This document shows, piece by piece, positions 17,019 through 24,928 of a stretch of 64,000 nucleotides of DNA; the stretch's first letter is position 1, and the number at the start of each line of letters is the position of its first letter. Where the stretch lies: the NCBI RefSeq assembly GCF_030161235.1, contig NZ_BSPW01000005.1, positions 1 through 64,000 on the forward strand, written 5' to 3'. Made by a program: the position numbers and the translations under genes. Origin of the DNA: Vibrio zhanjiangensis. Lineage in GTDB: Bacteria > Pseudomonadota > Gammaproteobacteria > Enterobacterales > Vibrionaceae. The notes beneath the pieces are model-generated. The model was not told the DNA's origin and ran no database searches. It was given only the letters and a program-made list of their open reading frames with translations.

Positions 17019-17402
17019 TTATGTGGTCTTTAAAGCCTTACGCTCAGCTGTACCAACTGAAGCATTTTGATAGAGGTAGGAAGAAAGCATCCCCCAAGCA
17101 ATCGCATTAACCACAAAGGCTTTGATAAGATTGACTGGAGTAACGGGTATGGCTTGAAAAACAAAAAATGTACATAGACTCGCCGCAAGGCCAACTACGA
17201 TACCTCTGATCGGCCACATTTTTTGAAACCAAGGAATACAATAAAGCAATGCCCATAATCCCCCCCAAAATACTTGTTTGTAGACAAAAAGGTGATCTGG
17301 CGAAGCCAGACCTTGTAATGGATTGATAAGGTAAATTGCTGCGACATTAGCGACACTGCCAACAAATCCAGCTCCTAGTGCGATAGTAATGTTTTTAATC
17401 AT
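17019..17402 (-). CDS. Small integral membrane protein, unknown
   Basis: About 127 residues with four hydrophobic segments (N-terminal ITIALGAGFVGSVANVAAIYL, a WGGLWALLYCIPW segment, IVVGLAASLCTFFVF and a last AFVVNAIAWGMLSSYLY). The start at 17402 has GGAAAC about nine bases upstream; the ORF extends further to 17456 but without a ribosome site. I do not recognise the family with certainty. It converges on maiA and is probably monocistronic. Confidence 0.65.
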   Translation of the reverse strand: MIKNITIALGAGFVGSVANVAAIYLINPLQGLASPDHLFVYKQVFWGGLWALLYCIPWFQKMWPIRGIVVGLAASLCTFFVFQAIPVTPVNLIKAFVVNAIAWGMLSSYLYQNASVGTAERKALKTT

Positions 17403-17668
17403 AAATATTGTTTCCAGTTCAATTGAATAAATGCCATATGTGAGACAATAAATCACTCGTGCTTCTCACCTCTTAACAAGCGATGTTCCAGATTAAATAC
17501 GAGGAACATTATGACTAGGAACAAGACAAATAATTATTAATTTCATGTGGTTACTTAAATAATGCAAAAATTTGACCCGTCTTCAATTTTGGAGCTATTG
17601 GAATGGGTAAAGAATACAGATATGAAGTAGATTGGGTGGTTATCAACATAGTGTGGTTTGGTGCTGTA

Positions 17669-18154
17669 ATGATTAGAAAAGCGATGAAGAAAGATGTGAA
17701 GACGCTTGTTGAGCTTATCAAGCTCAAAGCTGAATTTGATCGAAGTATGAAAGGGTACTTTGGTGAAGTGTCCACCACAGAAGAAAAACTTGAGCGTGCG
17801 TTGTTCTCAGACACTCCTTATGCCTATGCTTTATTGATTGAGTGTGAAGAAAAAGTATTAGGGTTCGCATTGTTTCACTATCGATATTCCTCTTTTAGCG
17901 GGTATGCATCTATTTGGCTAGATGACTTATTGGTATTAGTAGAGGAACGATCGAAAGGTTATGGGAATCAACTTATGGTAGCGATTAGAGACCTGGCTGA
18001 TTCTGATTTGGTGTCTCACATTGCCTGGACAGCCAGTCCCCACAACACAAGAGCACATGACTTCTATAAAAAGCTTGGTGCAGAGATAGAACGCATGGAA
18101 GACCAAAGACCATACTTTCGTTGGGAAGTAGCAAAAGGATTAAAATTTATTTAG
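17669..18154 (+). CDS. GNAT-family N-acetyltransferase
   Basis: About 161 residues with a strong GNAT fold. IWLDDLLVLVEERSKGYGNQLMVAI (about residues 81-105) is motif A with the KGYG loop. The segment HNTRAHDFYKKLGAE is motif B. It resembles the spermidine/amino acid acetyltransferase subgroup with a DDL-V strand. The start at 17669 is chosen from the family, because the ribosome site is weak; the frame is open back to 17603. Substrate unknown. Confidence 0.8.
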   Translation: MIRKAMKKDVKTLVELIKLKAEFDRSMKGYFGEVSTTEEKLERALFSDTPYAYALLIECEEKVLGFALFHYRYSSFSGYASIWLDDLLVLVEERSKGYGNQLMVAIRDLADSDLVSHIAWTASPHNTRAHDFYKKLGAEIERMEDQRPYFRWEVAKGLKFI

Positions 18155-18179
18155 TAAGTCTTGGCAATCAGTTAGGTAG

Positions 18180-18296
18180 CTATTCATAAGCAGTCCCAAC
18201 AAGATAAGGTTGAGTGATATCTAGAAAGTAGTATGTAGCGCTGATGAGCGTAAAGACGGCCACCAAATATAAGGTGTAAAAAATTACATTACGCAT
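18180..18296 (-). CDS. Single-pass small membrane protein (38 aa)
   Basis: Short ORF on the minus strand with AAGGA eight bases before ATG. The 38 residues form one hydrophobic stretch (residues 3-25, VIFYTLYLVAVFTLISATYY) flanked by an Arg at the N-terminus and a polar tail ending in YE. This is the profile of a small membrane-inserted peptide. No family recognised. Confidence 0.45.
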   Translation of the reverse strand: MRNVIFYTLYLVAVFTLISATYYFLDITQPYLVGTAYE

Positions 18297-18532
18297 AATA
18301 AAATTCCTTGTCTGAAAATAATAGCGTAAAACTAGCTGATATTTTCATTCAGCTCACTAAGATAATATAGTTCCCGTCCAGCATTGTTCCAGCGACAGAA
18401 GGCAATTCGAAAGCGAGGGATCTTACGCCACTCTCGGCACTAGTATTCTTTACGTTAAAATATGATCAATACCTTGAGATAATAAATAAATTGTTTATTA
18501 TCTCGATGTTAAATTTTTCATTTGGATGTTAA

Positions 18533-18673
18533 ATGATTTATTTAGATAAAATATTGACTTGGGTCACATATGAAGAAGATTATAGAAAAATTAAATATAC
18601 AGATAATCACTGCTACAATAAAGAAAATAGTATGCCAGTTAATATTGGTTTTACCAACGGCTTTTTTAATTGA
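18533..18673 (+). CDS. AT-rich small ORF upstream of the phosphoesterase
   Basis: A 46-codon frame with the same AT-rich codon use as the phosphoesterase that follows 11 bases later. Residues are mixed polar and aromatic with no motif. It may be the remains of a longer gene or a small partner. There is no convincing ribosome site. It is listed because it fits into the apparent operon. Confidence 0.3.
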   Translation: MIYLDKILTWVTYEEDYRKIKYTDNHCYNKENSMPVNIGFTNGFFN

Positions 18674-18684
18674 GATTATTAATA

Positions 18685-19434
18685 ATGAAAAGTATAGTTC
18701 AAATAAGTGATTGTCATTTCAACAAAAGCAAAATTAATAGTATAGAAGATCTAGAATATATATTAAGCTTTATTAATAAAATAAAGTTTGATTATCTATT
18801 TATAACTGGAGACATTTGTGAAAGTCCATCAATAGAGTAATATCAGGTTTTTTCCGAATTAATATCTAATAATATTGCTTCATCCAATATATATGCAATA
18901 GCGGGGAATCACGATGATATAGAAATGATGAAGTCTGCTTTCATTGATACATCAATTAAAATAGATGAGTATTTATCAATAGATAAATTTAATTTCATCT
19001 TTATTGACTCTAGTAAAAAACCGAAAAAGGAAATGATGTTAGGGGCGGGTCGGGTAAGTGATCATGACATACAAAAAATTAAAAATGCCAAAAAAGAAAC
19101 TGTTATAGTAATACATCAGCCAATTTTTGAAAATGGCACGGATTGGTTTAATAAAATAGGATTAGAGAACCAAAATGAAGTGGCTCAATCTGTATTAAAT
19201 AATACCAATATTAAACATATTATATGTGGTCATGGTCATTCATTTATTAAGACCAAGGTAAAAGGTACAACTCAAACGATGAGCCCATCTACATCCTATG
19301 GATTTGATCATCACAGTAAAGTACTTGCAAAAACCAATAGAATTGGAGCAGTCATGATTGACGTTGGTGAGGATATAGAATCTCACGAGATTAAAATACC
19401 CGAAAGGACCGAATGCTCTGCCACATTTCGATAA
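18685..19434 (+). pseudogene. Metallophosphoesterase gene interrupted by an in-frame TAA
   Basis: A 250-codon reading frame of the calcineurin-like phosphoesterase superfamily (3',5'-cyclic nucleotide phosphodiesterase CpdA-like layout). Every metal motif is present in order: SDCHF near the start, GDICE at about residue 44, GNHDD at about 73, IHQP at about 140 and GHGHS at about 181. However, codon 52 is TAA (18838-18840), with the same frame continuing on both sides. Unless read through or corrected, the gene is inactive. Codon use is far more AT-rich than that of the neighbours, which suggests recent acquisition. A sequencing error is also possible. Confidence 0.8.
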
Positions 19435-19598
19435 GCGAACATAGCCGCAATTGCTGAGTTTTTTTGGTAGTTATGCTAGAAATGTCTGACACAATGCAAT
19501 TTGAATCAACTTAACGTGGTCACCCAAGGTAAATTAGTATTTGCTAATTTAGTTTATTTTAATATAATTAAGATGAATGTGGTTTGAAGGAGAACAAC

Positions 19599-20153
19599 AT
19601 GACTCTTGATTGGAAGATGGGTGGTGTAGCATTGGCGTCGGTATTTCTTCTCGCCATAGTGCTTGTGAAACCAATAGGTGTATCAACGCAGTTTGTCATT
19701 TTGGACGCCGTGGTAATGGACGTTTTTGATGACGGCTTGATATATCAGGATGCAACCAGTAAAAGTGGCTACAACAGCAGTAATGCTTACTTAGCAAAAT
19801 CTGGTGGCAAATACGCAAAATCAGCAGCGGAGCCCATGAATTACGGCTTCATTTTTGTCCTTAGTATGATCTTGGGTGGTTTTATTGCTTCACGTAAGCA
19901 CAGGATGCCAGACCTACCCGAAGTGCATGTGAATAGATTTGGTGATAATGCTGCGGCACGATATTGGATCTGCTTTGTTGGAGGATTTCTAGCGCTATTT
20001 GGTGCAAGAATGGCAGGAGGATGTACCTCTGGCCATATGATGAGTGGAATGATGCAAACTTCAGTGAGTGGCTATCTTTTTGCTTTAGCTGCATTTGCTG
20101 CGGCAGTACCTACTGCGATTATTGTTTACAGTAGAAAAGGAGATGCGTCATGA
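19599..20153 (+). CDS. YeeE/YedE-family sulfur-compound transport protein (N-half)
   Basis: Inner-membrane protein of about 184 residues. It carries the YeeE/YedE (TsuA/DUF395) signature GARMAGGCTSGHMMSGM near residues 133-149, with the conserved Cys that is thought to relay sulfur species. A hydrophobic N-terminal segment and four or more helices can be seen. AAGGAG eight bases before 19599 fixes the start. Followed by its partner with a four-base overlap (ATGA). The family includes the thiosulfate transporter TsuA and the PmpA/PmpB pairs. Confidence 0.85.
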   Translation: MTLDWKMGGVALASVFLLAIVLVKPIGVSTQFVILDAVVMDVFDDGLIYQDATSKSGYNSSNAYLAKSGGKYAKSAAEPMNYGFIFVLSMILGGFIASRKHRMPDLPEVHVNRFGDNAAARYWICFVGGFLALFGARMAGGCTSGHMMSGMMQTSVSGYLFALAAFAAAVPTAIIVYSRKGDAS

Positions 20154-20713
20154 ATCTAGTACTCGCGGTTATATTAGGTTCCTTGTTTGGTTATACTTTG
20201 TACCGAGTTGGAGCCACTCACGCAGATAAAATTGTTGATATGCTGACATTACGTGATCTTAGCCTTGCCAAGACAATCATTTTGGCCATTGGCTTGTCTT
20301 CAACAGTATATTTTTCTGGTATCGCTCTTGGTGTTTTTGATCCATCGCATCTCAGTGTCAAAGGGATGTATTTGGGTGTTATCCTAGGTGGTGTCTTGCT
20401 AGGGATTGGTTGGGCTTTGTCCGGAATGTGCCCTGGAACAGGAGTAACCAATTTAGGTGCTGGGCGAAAAGATGCGCTGTTCTTTGTTGTCGGTGGTCTA
20501 CTTGGTGCTGGAGTGTTTTCAGCCCTCTATGAGTATTTAGCTGCCTTTGGCTTGTTCCAAGCAATACTCGGTGGCAAAGCTGCACTAGCGAATCCAACTG
20601 AGACTCCATGGATCGCCATTATTATTGGTATAGCATTTGTCGCGGCGGCGATCCTCCTACCAAAACGTTTACCGAGTCACCAAGATTCCGTATCCAGTAC
20701 ACAGCATCTATGA
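20150..20713 (+). CDS. YeeE/YedE-family sulfur-compound transport protein (C-half)
   Basis: Second half of a two-gene YeeE/YedE transporter, 187 residues with about five membrane segments. The family Cys is in ALSGMCPGTGVTNLGAGRKDA (about residues 86-106). Translation is coupled to the first gene by ATGA overlap. In larger relatives the two halves are fused in one polypeptide. Substrate is probably thiosulfate or another reduced sulfur compound, or it may export a sulfide-related species. No rhodanese or BigR-like regulator was seen beside it. Confidence 0.85.
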   Translation: MNLVLAVILGSLFGYTLYRVGATHADKIVDMLTLRDLSLAKTIILAIGLSSTVYFSGIALGVFDPSHLSVKGMYLGVILGGVLLGIGWALSGMCPGTGVTNLGAGRKDALFFVVGGLLGAGVFSALYEYLAAFGLFQAILGGKAALANPTETPWIAIIIGIAFVAAAILLPKRLPSHQDSVSSTQHL

Positions 20714-20736
20714 CTGCTTAATTGACTGATATAACC

Positions 20737-20770
20737 AAGCCCTGAGGCTTTGAGTCAACGGGCTTTATTT
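20737..20770 (+). terminator. Rho-independent terminator after the YeeE/YedE pair
   Basis: AAGCCC pairs with GGGCTT and is followed by TATTTGG, a partial T-tract. A smaller inner pairing is possible. It lies 24 bases past the stop of the second gene and fits the end of that transcript. Confidence 0.55.
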
Positions 20771-21035
20771 GGCCACAATAGGTGCAAGTAGTGAGTGAAA
20801 TAGGCTGGTAAAGGTTGGATATGTGCCTACTTGTTAGTAAATTAGCGACGAGGAAAATAAATTATTTTTAAGATGAAACCGGAATAGATATAGCTATAAG
20901 TTATTGATTTATATGCTTTTATTTTAATGTTAAAATTTTTTTCTGGTCATATCTCATATGTGACATGTGTCTCATTTATTTTGTTTTTTGGTAATAATTT
21001 TGTTTGTAACTAAACTGAATCAGGGAGGGGCAGTT
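20771..21035. other. AT-rich gap before the paired membrane proteins
   Basis: No gene supported. AT-rich sequence from about 20830 to 20960. Must contain the promoter of the next two genes. No operator recognised. Confidence 0.35.
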
Positions 21036-21512
21036 ATGAACTCAATTACAAATCCACAGGCGGTTGAATTCATCCGTAAATATGCACCTATTACGAATCA
21101 GGTCATATTTGATGATAAATCTCCTTTTTACAATGAGTTAATTCGAGTTATTCGAAAAAACTTATGTATAGATTCCCGCAGCGAGCGCAAAGTGATTAAA
21201 GTGTTTGAACAGCGGATTCTTGACGATCCTGACGGCGTTCTTTTGGCAAGTTGTGAAGAAGATATAAGGGATTACAAGAAGAATCAGATTCGCCGCAAGA
21301 TTAAGAACAAGATCTCTATCCGTTTGCAGAAGAAATACATGGCGATGCTCATTAGGCAGAGTGTGATTTCTACGAACTATTTTTACATCATACTTTGTTT
21401 AGTTATTGTTATTGTCGGTGCTTTCTACCTAGATAAATCGGTTTTAGCATTAGTTTCAGCAATATCTGGTGGTGTCATAAATAGTTTGATTAATGAGCGA
21501 AACAGCATTTAA
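21036..21512 (+). CDS. Membrane-anchored protein of unknown family, first of a pair
   Basis: A 158-residue protein. Residues 1-105 are soluble and highly charged (RSERKVIKVFEQRIL, then DYKKNQIRRKIKNKISIRLQKKY). They are followed by a hydrophobic hairpin (about 115-150) that ends in LALVSAISGGVINSLINER. The preferred ATG has GGGAGGGG upstream; the frame is open further upstream to 20967 with no ribosome site. The last 30 residues repeat in the next gene. I do not recognise the N-terminal domain. The membrane hairpin and short polar tail suggest an inner-membrane anchor with a cytoplasmic domain. Confidence 0.7.
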   Translation: MNSITNPQAVEFIRKYAPITNQVIFDDKSPFYNELIRVIRKNLCIDSRSERKVIKVFEQRILDDPDGVLLASCEEDIRDYKKNQIRRKIKNKISIRLQKKYMAMLIRQSVISTNYFYIILCLVIVIVGAFYLDKSVLALVSAISGGVINSLINERNSI

Positions 21513-21524
21513 GGGAACTTGATA

Positions 21525-22016
21525 ATGAATGAGCTTAATCTAGATAATGTTATCGAAGAGGTGTCACCAGACCTTTACAACGCCATTTTTGTTCAAAAAG
21601 ATGAAGACATTAAGCTGCTGGCGGTGACGACAATTAATGAAGTGTTCTATGACACTATGTCGCACCGTTTGAGTCGCTTGAGTTCAGAAATCAGAAATCA
21701 AATCATTGATATTGAAGCGATAAAGACAAACCTTATCAAAAGTGAAACCAAGTTCCTCAGTCAGCTAGCTGACATTAATGAGTTTGAAACCTCGAGTGAA
21801 ATCGAACTTGAGAAAGAACAGTTATTGCTGCTGAACAAAAAAATGAATTCAATTAAAAGATTGAACGTTTTGTATGTATTGGTCTTTGTTTTAGTGATCG
21901 CTATTCTGTCTTACTACATCGATGGTAAGTTACTTGCTTTGGTATCTGCAATTACAGGTGGTGTGATCCAAAATTTACTCTCTGAAAGAAAAAATTTGAT
22001 GAATACCGTTGATTAG
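21525..22016 (+). CDS. Membrane-anchored protein of unknown family, second of a pair
   Basis: A 163-residue protein whose N-terminal part (residues 1-115) is predicted to be a long helix or coiled coil (SEIRNQIIDIEAIKTNLIKS, then IELEKEQLLLLNKKMNSIKR). One hydrophobic segment and LALVSAITGGVIQNLLSER follow, nearly the same tail as the preceding gene. AAGGGA upstream supports the start. It follows the first gene by 12 bases and is presumably coexpressed and a binding partner. No family recognised. Confidence 0.7.
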   Translation: MNELNLDNVIEEVSPDLYNAIFVQKDEDIKLLAVTTINEVFYDTMSHRLSRLSSEIRNQIIDIEAIKTNLIKSETKFLSQLADINEFETSSEIELEKEQLLLLNKKMNSIKRLNVLYVLVFVLVIAILSYYIDGKLLALVSAITGGVIQNLLSERKNLMNTVD

Positions 22017-22071
22017 TTCGTGCTGAATACAGCGTCAATAGAGTTTGTCTTATCCATTGTTAAAGTACTTA

Positions 22072-22122
22072 AGCCCCTTAGTATAACGCGAGGGGCTATC
22101 CACTTTCGACGCTGATAGTGGA
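22072..22122. terminator. Two consecutive hairpins after the paired membrane genes
   Basis: AGCCCCT pairs with AGGGGCT (22072-22097). The sequence right after it forms a second stem, ATCCACT with AGTGGAT (22098-22122). The first is the better terminator candidate, although no clean T-run follows. Confidence 0.45.
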
Positions 22123-22302
22123 TATTATGCGATATGACATATTAACCCCAATAACCCCATTAAATTGACCCGCTTCTGGAACTTGTGTCTTTTTCTGACT
22201 ATTTTGTTAATGTTGATACGATTTAAGTCACATTTTTTATTTTGAGTATCAACCTCAACGTCAGTAGTAAGGCTTATTGCAAATAACAAGGAAAAGAGCA
22301 TC

Positions 22303-24516
22303 ATGAAAAAGACTCTCTGCTCTGGCTTGGTATTTTGCGCTGTTGCTGTTTCTGCGAATACTTATGCCGAACATACCAACGAAGTAGTAAATCAACTAGC
22401 ACAAGGGTGCTATTCCATCCAATCTACCCAAAATGGAACATTTCTAACCAAATACGATAAAGGAGGGCCTGTTAATGAGGGTCTGATTTATCAGTTTGAA
22501 CCAGTGACTGTAGACCAAGCTGAGCGGTTTTACATGAAGCCGACATCATTTTCAACCTATTTTCTGACCGACAGAGATGGACGTTTTCTTGCCAGTCATT
22601 TACCTGCACAGGTAAGTGCAGGGCGATATGTAGGGACGTTCGCGGAGTGGGTAGTTTCGTCATCAGTCTATAGCGGTGAGTATCGTTTTCGGCTCTATAA
22701 CAAAGCACTAAAAATGGGGCTAAGGCATAACTGGAACGATGGTGGGCTGTATTTTTTTAATTTGCTCAATCCAAAGGACAAAAATAGTGAGAGCGAATTT
22801 CTACTGGTTGAGCAAACTGGATGTAAAGTTTTTCCAGAAGTAGAGGTAAATGTTGCAGGGGATCGTACTGTGTTAACCGGCGACGTGAATCAGCCTATTC
22901 GAGGGTACGTGGATCCTCATACTCATATCACATCTTATGAGTTTATGGGCGGAAAAATGATGCATGGTAAGCCGTTTCACCCGTGGGGTGTAGAAGTCGC
23001 GCTAAAAGATAGTGAAGAGTCTCATGGCCCCAATGGTTCACTTGATATAATTGGTAATCTACTGGCTTTCAACGATATTGCATACAGGTACGATACTCGA
23101 GGCTGGCCTGACTTTCCTTTTTGGCCAAATCATAAAGAAATGAGCCATATGGGGTACTACTACAAATGGATTGAACGGGCGTATTTGTCTGGGCTTCGGT
23201 TGATGGTCAGTCATTTGGTGGAAAATGAAGTCCTTTGTCATGTTCAATCAACGGTCAACCCTGGTAGCTGGATAGATCCGAATAGCTGTAACACTATGGA
23301 CAGCATACGGCTACAGATCGAAAGACTTCAACAAATGCAAGACTACATAGATGCTCAATCGGGGGGTATAGGTAAAGGTTTTTTCCGCTTGGTCACGTCA
23401 CCTAGCGAAGCTCGGCAAGTGATTGCAGAAGGAAAAATGGCGGTGCTAATGGGGGTTGAGGCGTCTGAAACCCTAAATTGTGGTAAAAAGGATGTCTGCA
23501 ATCGAGCAACGATAGAGATGGGACTCAATGAGCTTTATGACTTTGGTGTGAGAGTGGTTTTCCCAACTCATAAATTTGACAACCAAATTGCAGGCTCTCG
23601 GGTTGAACATGAGTTTATTAATATCGGCCAGCTGCTTTCTACAGGATACTTTTTCGAGACTAAAGAGTGTGACGCACAGACAGGTACGGATAAGCGTTTT
23701 TACCCCGGTTTTCCTTTGATTGGGCAACTTCCCTTTATAAAGGAAATCCTCGATGCCGCTCACTTAAACCCTCAATATGATGAAAGCATTCTGCATTGTA
23801 ATCAGCACGGCTTAAGTCCATTGGGAGAGTATCTAGTCAATAGAATGATTGACAAAAAGATGTTGATTGAGATGGATCATATGAGCGTAGATACGGCAAC
23901 GACCGTGATGGATATTGTCGAGCAACGGCAATACAGCGGCGTGATTTCATCCCATAGCTGGATGAATACATCAAGAAATGGTGGGCTACATAATAATACT
24001 AAGCGCTTGATTCACGCTGGAGGCTTTGTGGGTCCATACAATGGAGATGCTTACCAAATGCAAATAAAGGTATCTAGGTATCTTGATGAGTTAGACAAAA
24101 CGCCATACCTTGCAGGAGTCGGGGTAGGCACAGATATGAATGGCTTAGGTACCCAGCCGGGCCCAAGACCTGATGTATCTAGTCATCCTCTTAAATATCC
24201 TTTTGTCTCAGAGTTTGGTTTAGTGTTTAGCAAGCAAGTATCAGGCAATCGCGTGTTTGATTTTAATCAAGAAGGGATGGCACATTACGGTATGCTTGCT
24301 GATCATATTCAAGATATACGAGAGCGAAGCTCTACACGGGTGTACGAAGGGATTATGAATTCTGCAGAAGCTTATATACAGATGTGGGAGAGATCTGAAG
24401 AGAATAACAGCGTACCCTATATTAAATCTGTGGACTTAACTCAGAGTCGAGAAAGGGATATGTCCTTGTCTCGTTTAAGATTTAGTGAAAGCAGATTGAA
24501 CCTATTGGCATACTAA
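22303..24516 (+). CDS. Exported metallohydrolase with M19 dipeptidase-like barrel
   Basis: A 737-residue protein with a Sec signal peptide (KKTLCSGLVFCAVAVSANTYA) and mature start near residue 23. The first 170 residues look like a beta-trefoil or fascin-like domain (repeated QNGTFLT, DRDGRFLAS, LYNKALKMGLRHN). The rest is a TIM-barrel hydrolase: VDPHTHIT (about 203-210) for the first metal ligands, MLIEMDHMSVDTA (about 522-534), GVISSHSW (about 546-553) and GVGVGTDMNGLG (about 601-612). This order matches renal dipeptidase (peptidase M19) and related amidohydrolases. No substrate can be named. AAGGAA precedes the ATG. Probably periplasmic or secreted. Confidence 0.75.
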   Translation: MKKTLCSGLVFCAVAVSANTYAEHTNEVVNQLAQGCYSIQSTQNGTFLTKYDKGGPVNEGLIYQFEPVTVDQAERFYMKPTSFSTYFLTDRDGRFLASHLPAQVSAGRYVGTFAEWVVSSSVYSGEYRFRLYNKALKMGLRHNWNDGGLYFFNLLNPKDKNSESEFLLVEQTGCKVFPEVEVNVAGDRTVLTGDVNQPIRGYVDPHTHITSYEFMGGKMMHGKPFHPWGVEVALKDSEESHGPNGSLDIIGNLLAFNDIAYRYDTRGWPDFPFWPNHKEMSHMGYYYKWIERAYLSGLRLMVSHLVENEVLCHVQSTVNPGSWIDPNSCNTMDSIRLQIERLQQMQDYIDAQSGGIGKGFFRLVTSPSEARQVIAEGKMAVLMGVEASETLNCGKKDVCNRATIEMGLNELYDFGVRVVFPTHKFDNQIAGSRVEHEFINIGQLLSTGYFFETKECDAQTGTDKRFYPGFPLIGQLPFIKEILDAAHLNPQYDESILHCNQHGLSPLGEYLVNRMIDKKMLIEMDHMSVDTATTVMDIVEQRQYSGVISSHSWMNTSRNGGLHNNTKRLIHAGGFVGPYNGDAYQMQIKVSRYLDELDKTPYLAGVGVGTDMNGLGTQPGPRPDVSSHPLKYPFVSEFGLVFSKQVSGNRVFDFNQEGMAHYGMLADHIQDIRERSSTRVYEGIMNSAEAYIQMWERSEENNSVPYIKSVDLTQSRERDMSLSRLRFSESRLNLLAY

Positions 24517-24524
24517 GTGAGAGA

Positions 24525-24553
24525 GCGTACATACTTTTATTTGGTATGTACGC
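24525..24553. terminator. Hairpin between convergent genes
   Basis: GCGTACATAC pairs perfectly with GTATGTACGC around a nine-base loop. It lies between the convergent M19-like gene and the zinc-ribbon gene. There is no T-tract on either side, so termination would need another factor. Confidence 0.5.
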
Positions 24554-24583
24554 ACCATGATTTTGAACGAATAGTGGGTATGT

Positions 24584-24769
24584 CTAGTTTGGTATCTGGC
24601 GGTTTTTTTCTTGTTGTTGAAGTTCGGCAAAATTAAATTGGCGAACATCCGCTCTTGCAATGTCATTGCACTTTTCACATGAGTGATGGCAAAGCCCGTC
24701 TATATATTCATGTTTAGTTAATAGGCTTAGTTTCTTGCACCAGTCGCATACACCTTCGATAGTAAACAT
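24584..24769 (-). CDS. Small cysteine-rich (zinc-ribbon-like) protein
   Basis: A 61-residue protein with CDWC near the N-terminus (residues 8-11) and a second Cys/His cluster (CHHSCEKC, about residues 27-34), a pattern expected for a small zinc ribbon. No signal peptide. The function is unknown; such proteins often bind partner proteins or nucleic acids. It is followed, on the minus strand, by the convergent hairpin. Confidence 0.65.
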   Translation of the reverse strand: MFTIEGVCDWCKKLSLLTKHEYIDGLCHHSCEKCNDIARADVRQFNFAELQQQEKNRQIPN

Positions 24770-24928
24770 CCTACTCTCCTAGAGCTATTCAGCGGTGTCA
24801 TTTTCGGCGCGGATTATTACATACCCAATAAATAAAAGTTAACTATTTGTTATTTGAATTGGGATAGAAATCGATTACGTCAGTGAGCAGGTTATGAAGT
24901 TGAGATTTTGTAGGATGAGAGCATCAAA

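Noticed and set aside
20967..21035. N-terminal extension of the first twin membrane protein as an additional membrane segment
   Set aside because: The extension is hydrophobic but precedes a strong GGGAGGGG site and ATG, so translation almost certainly starts at 21036.
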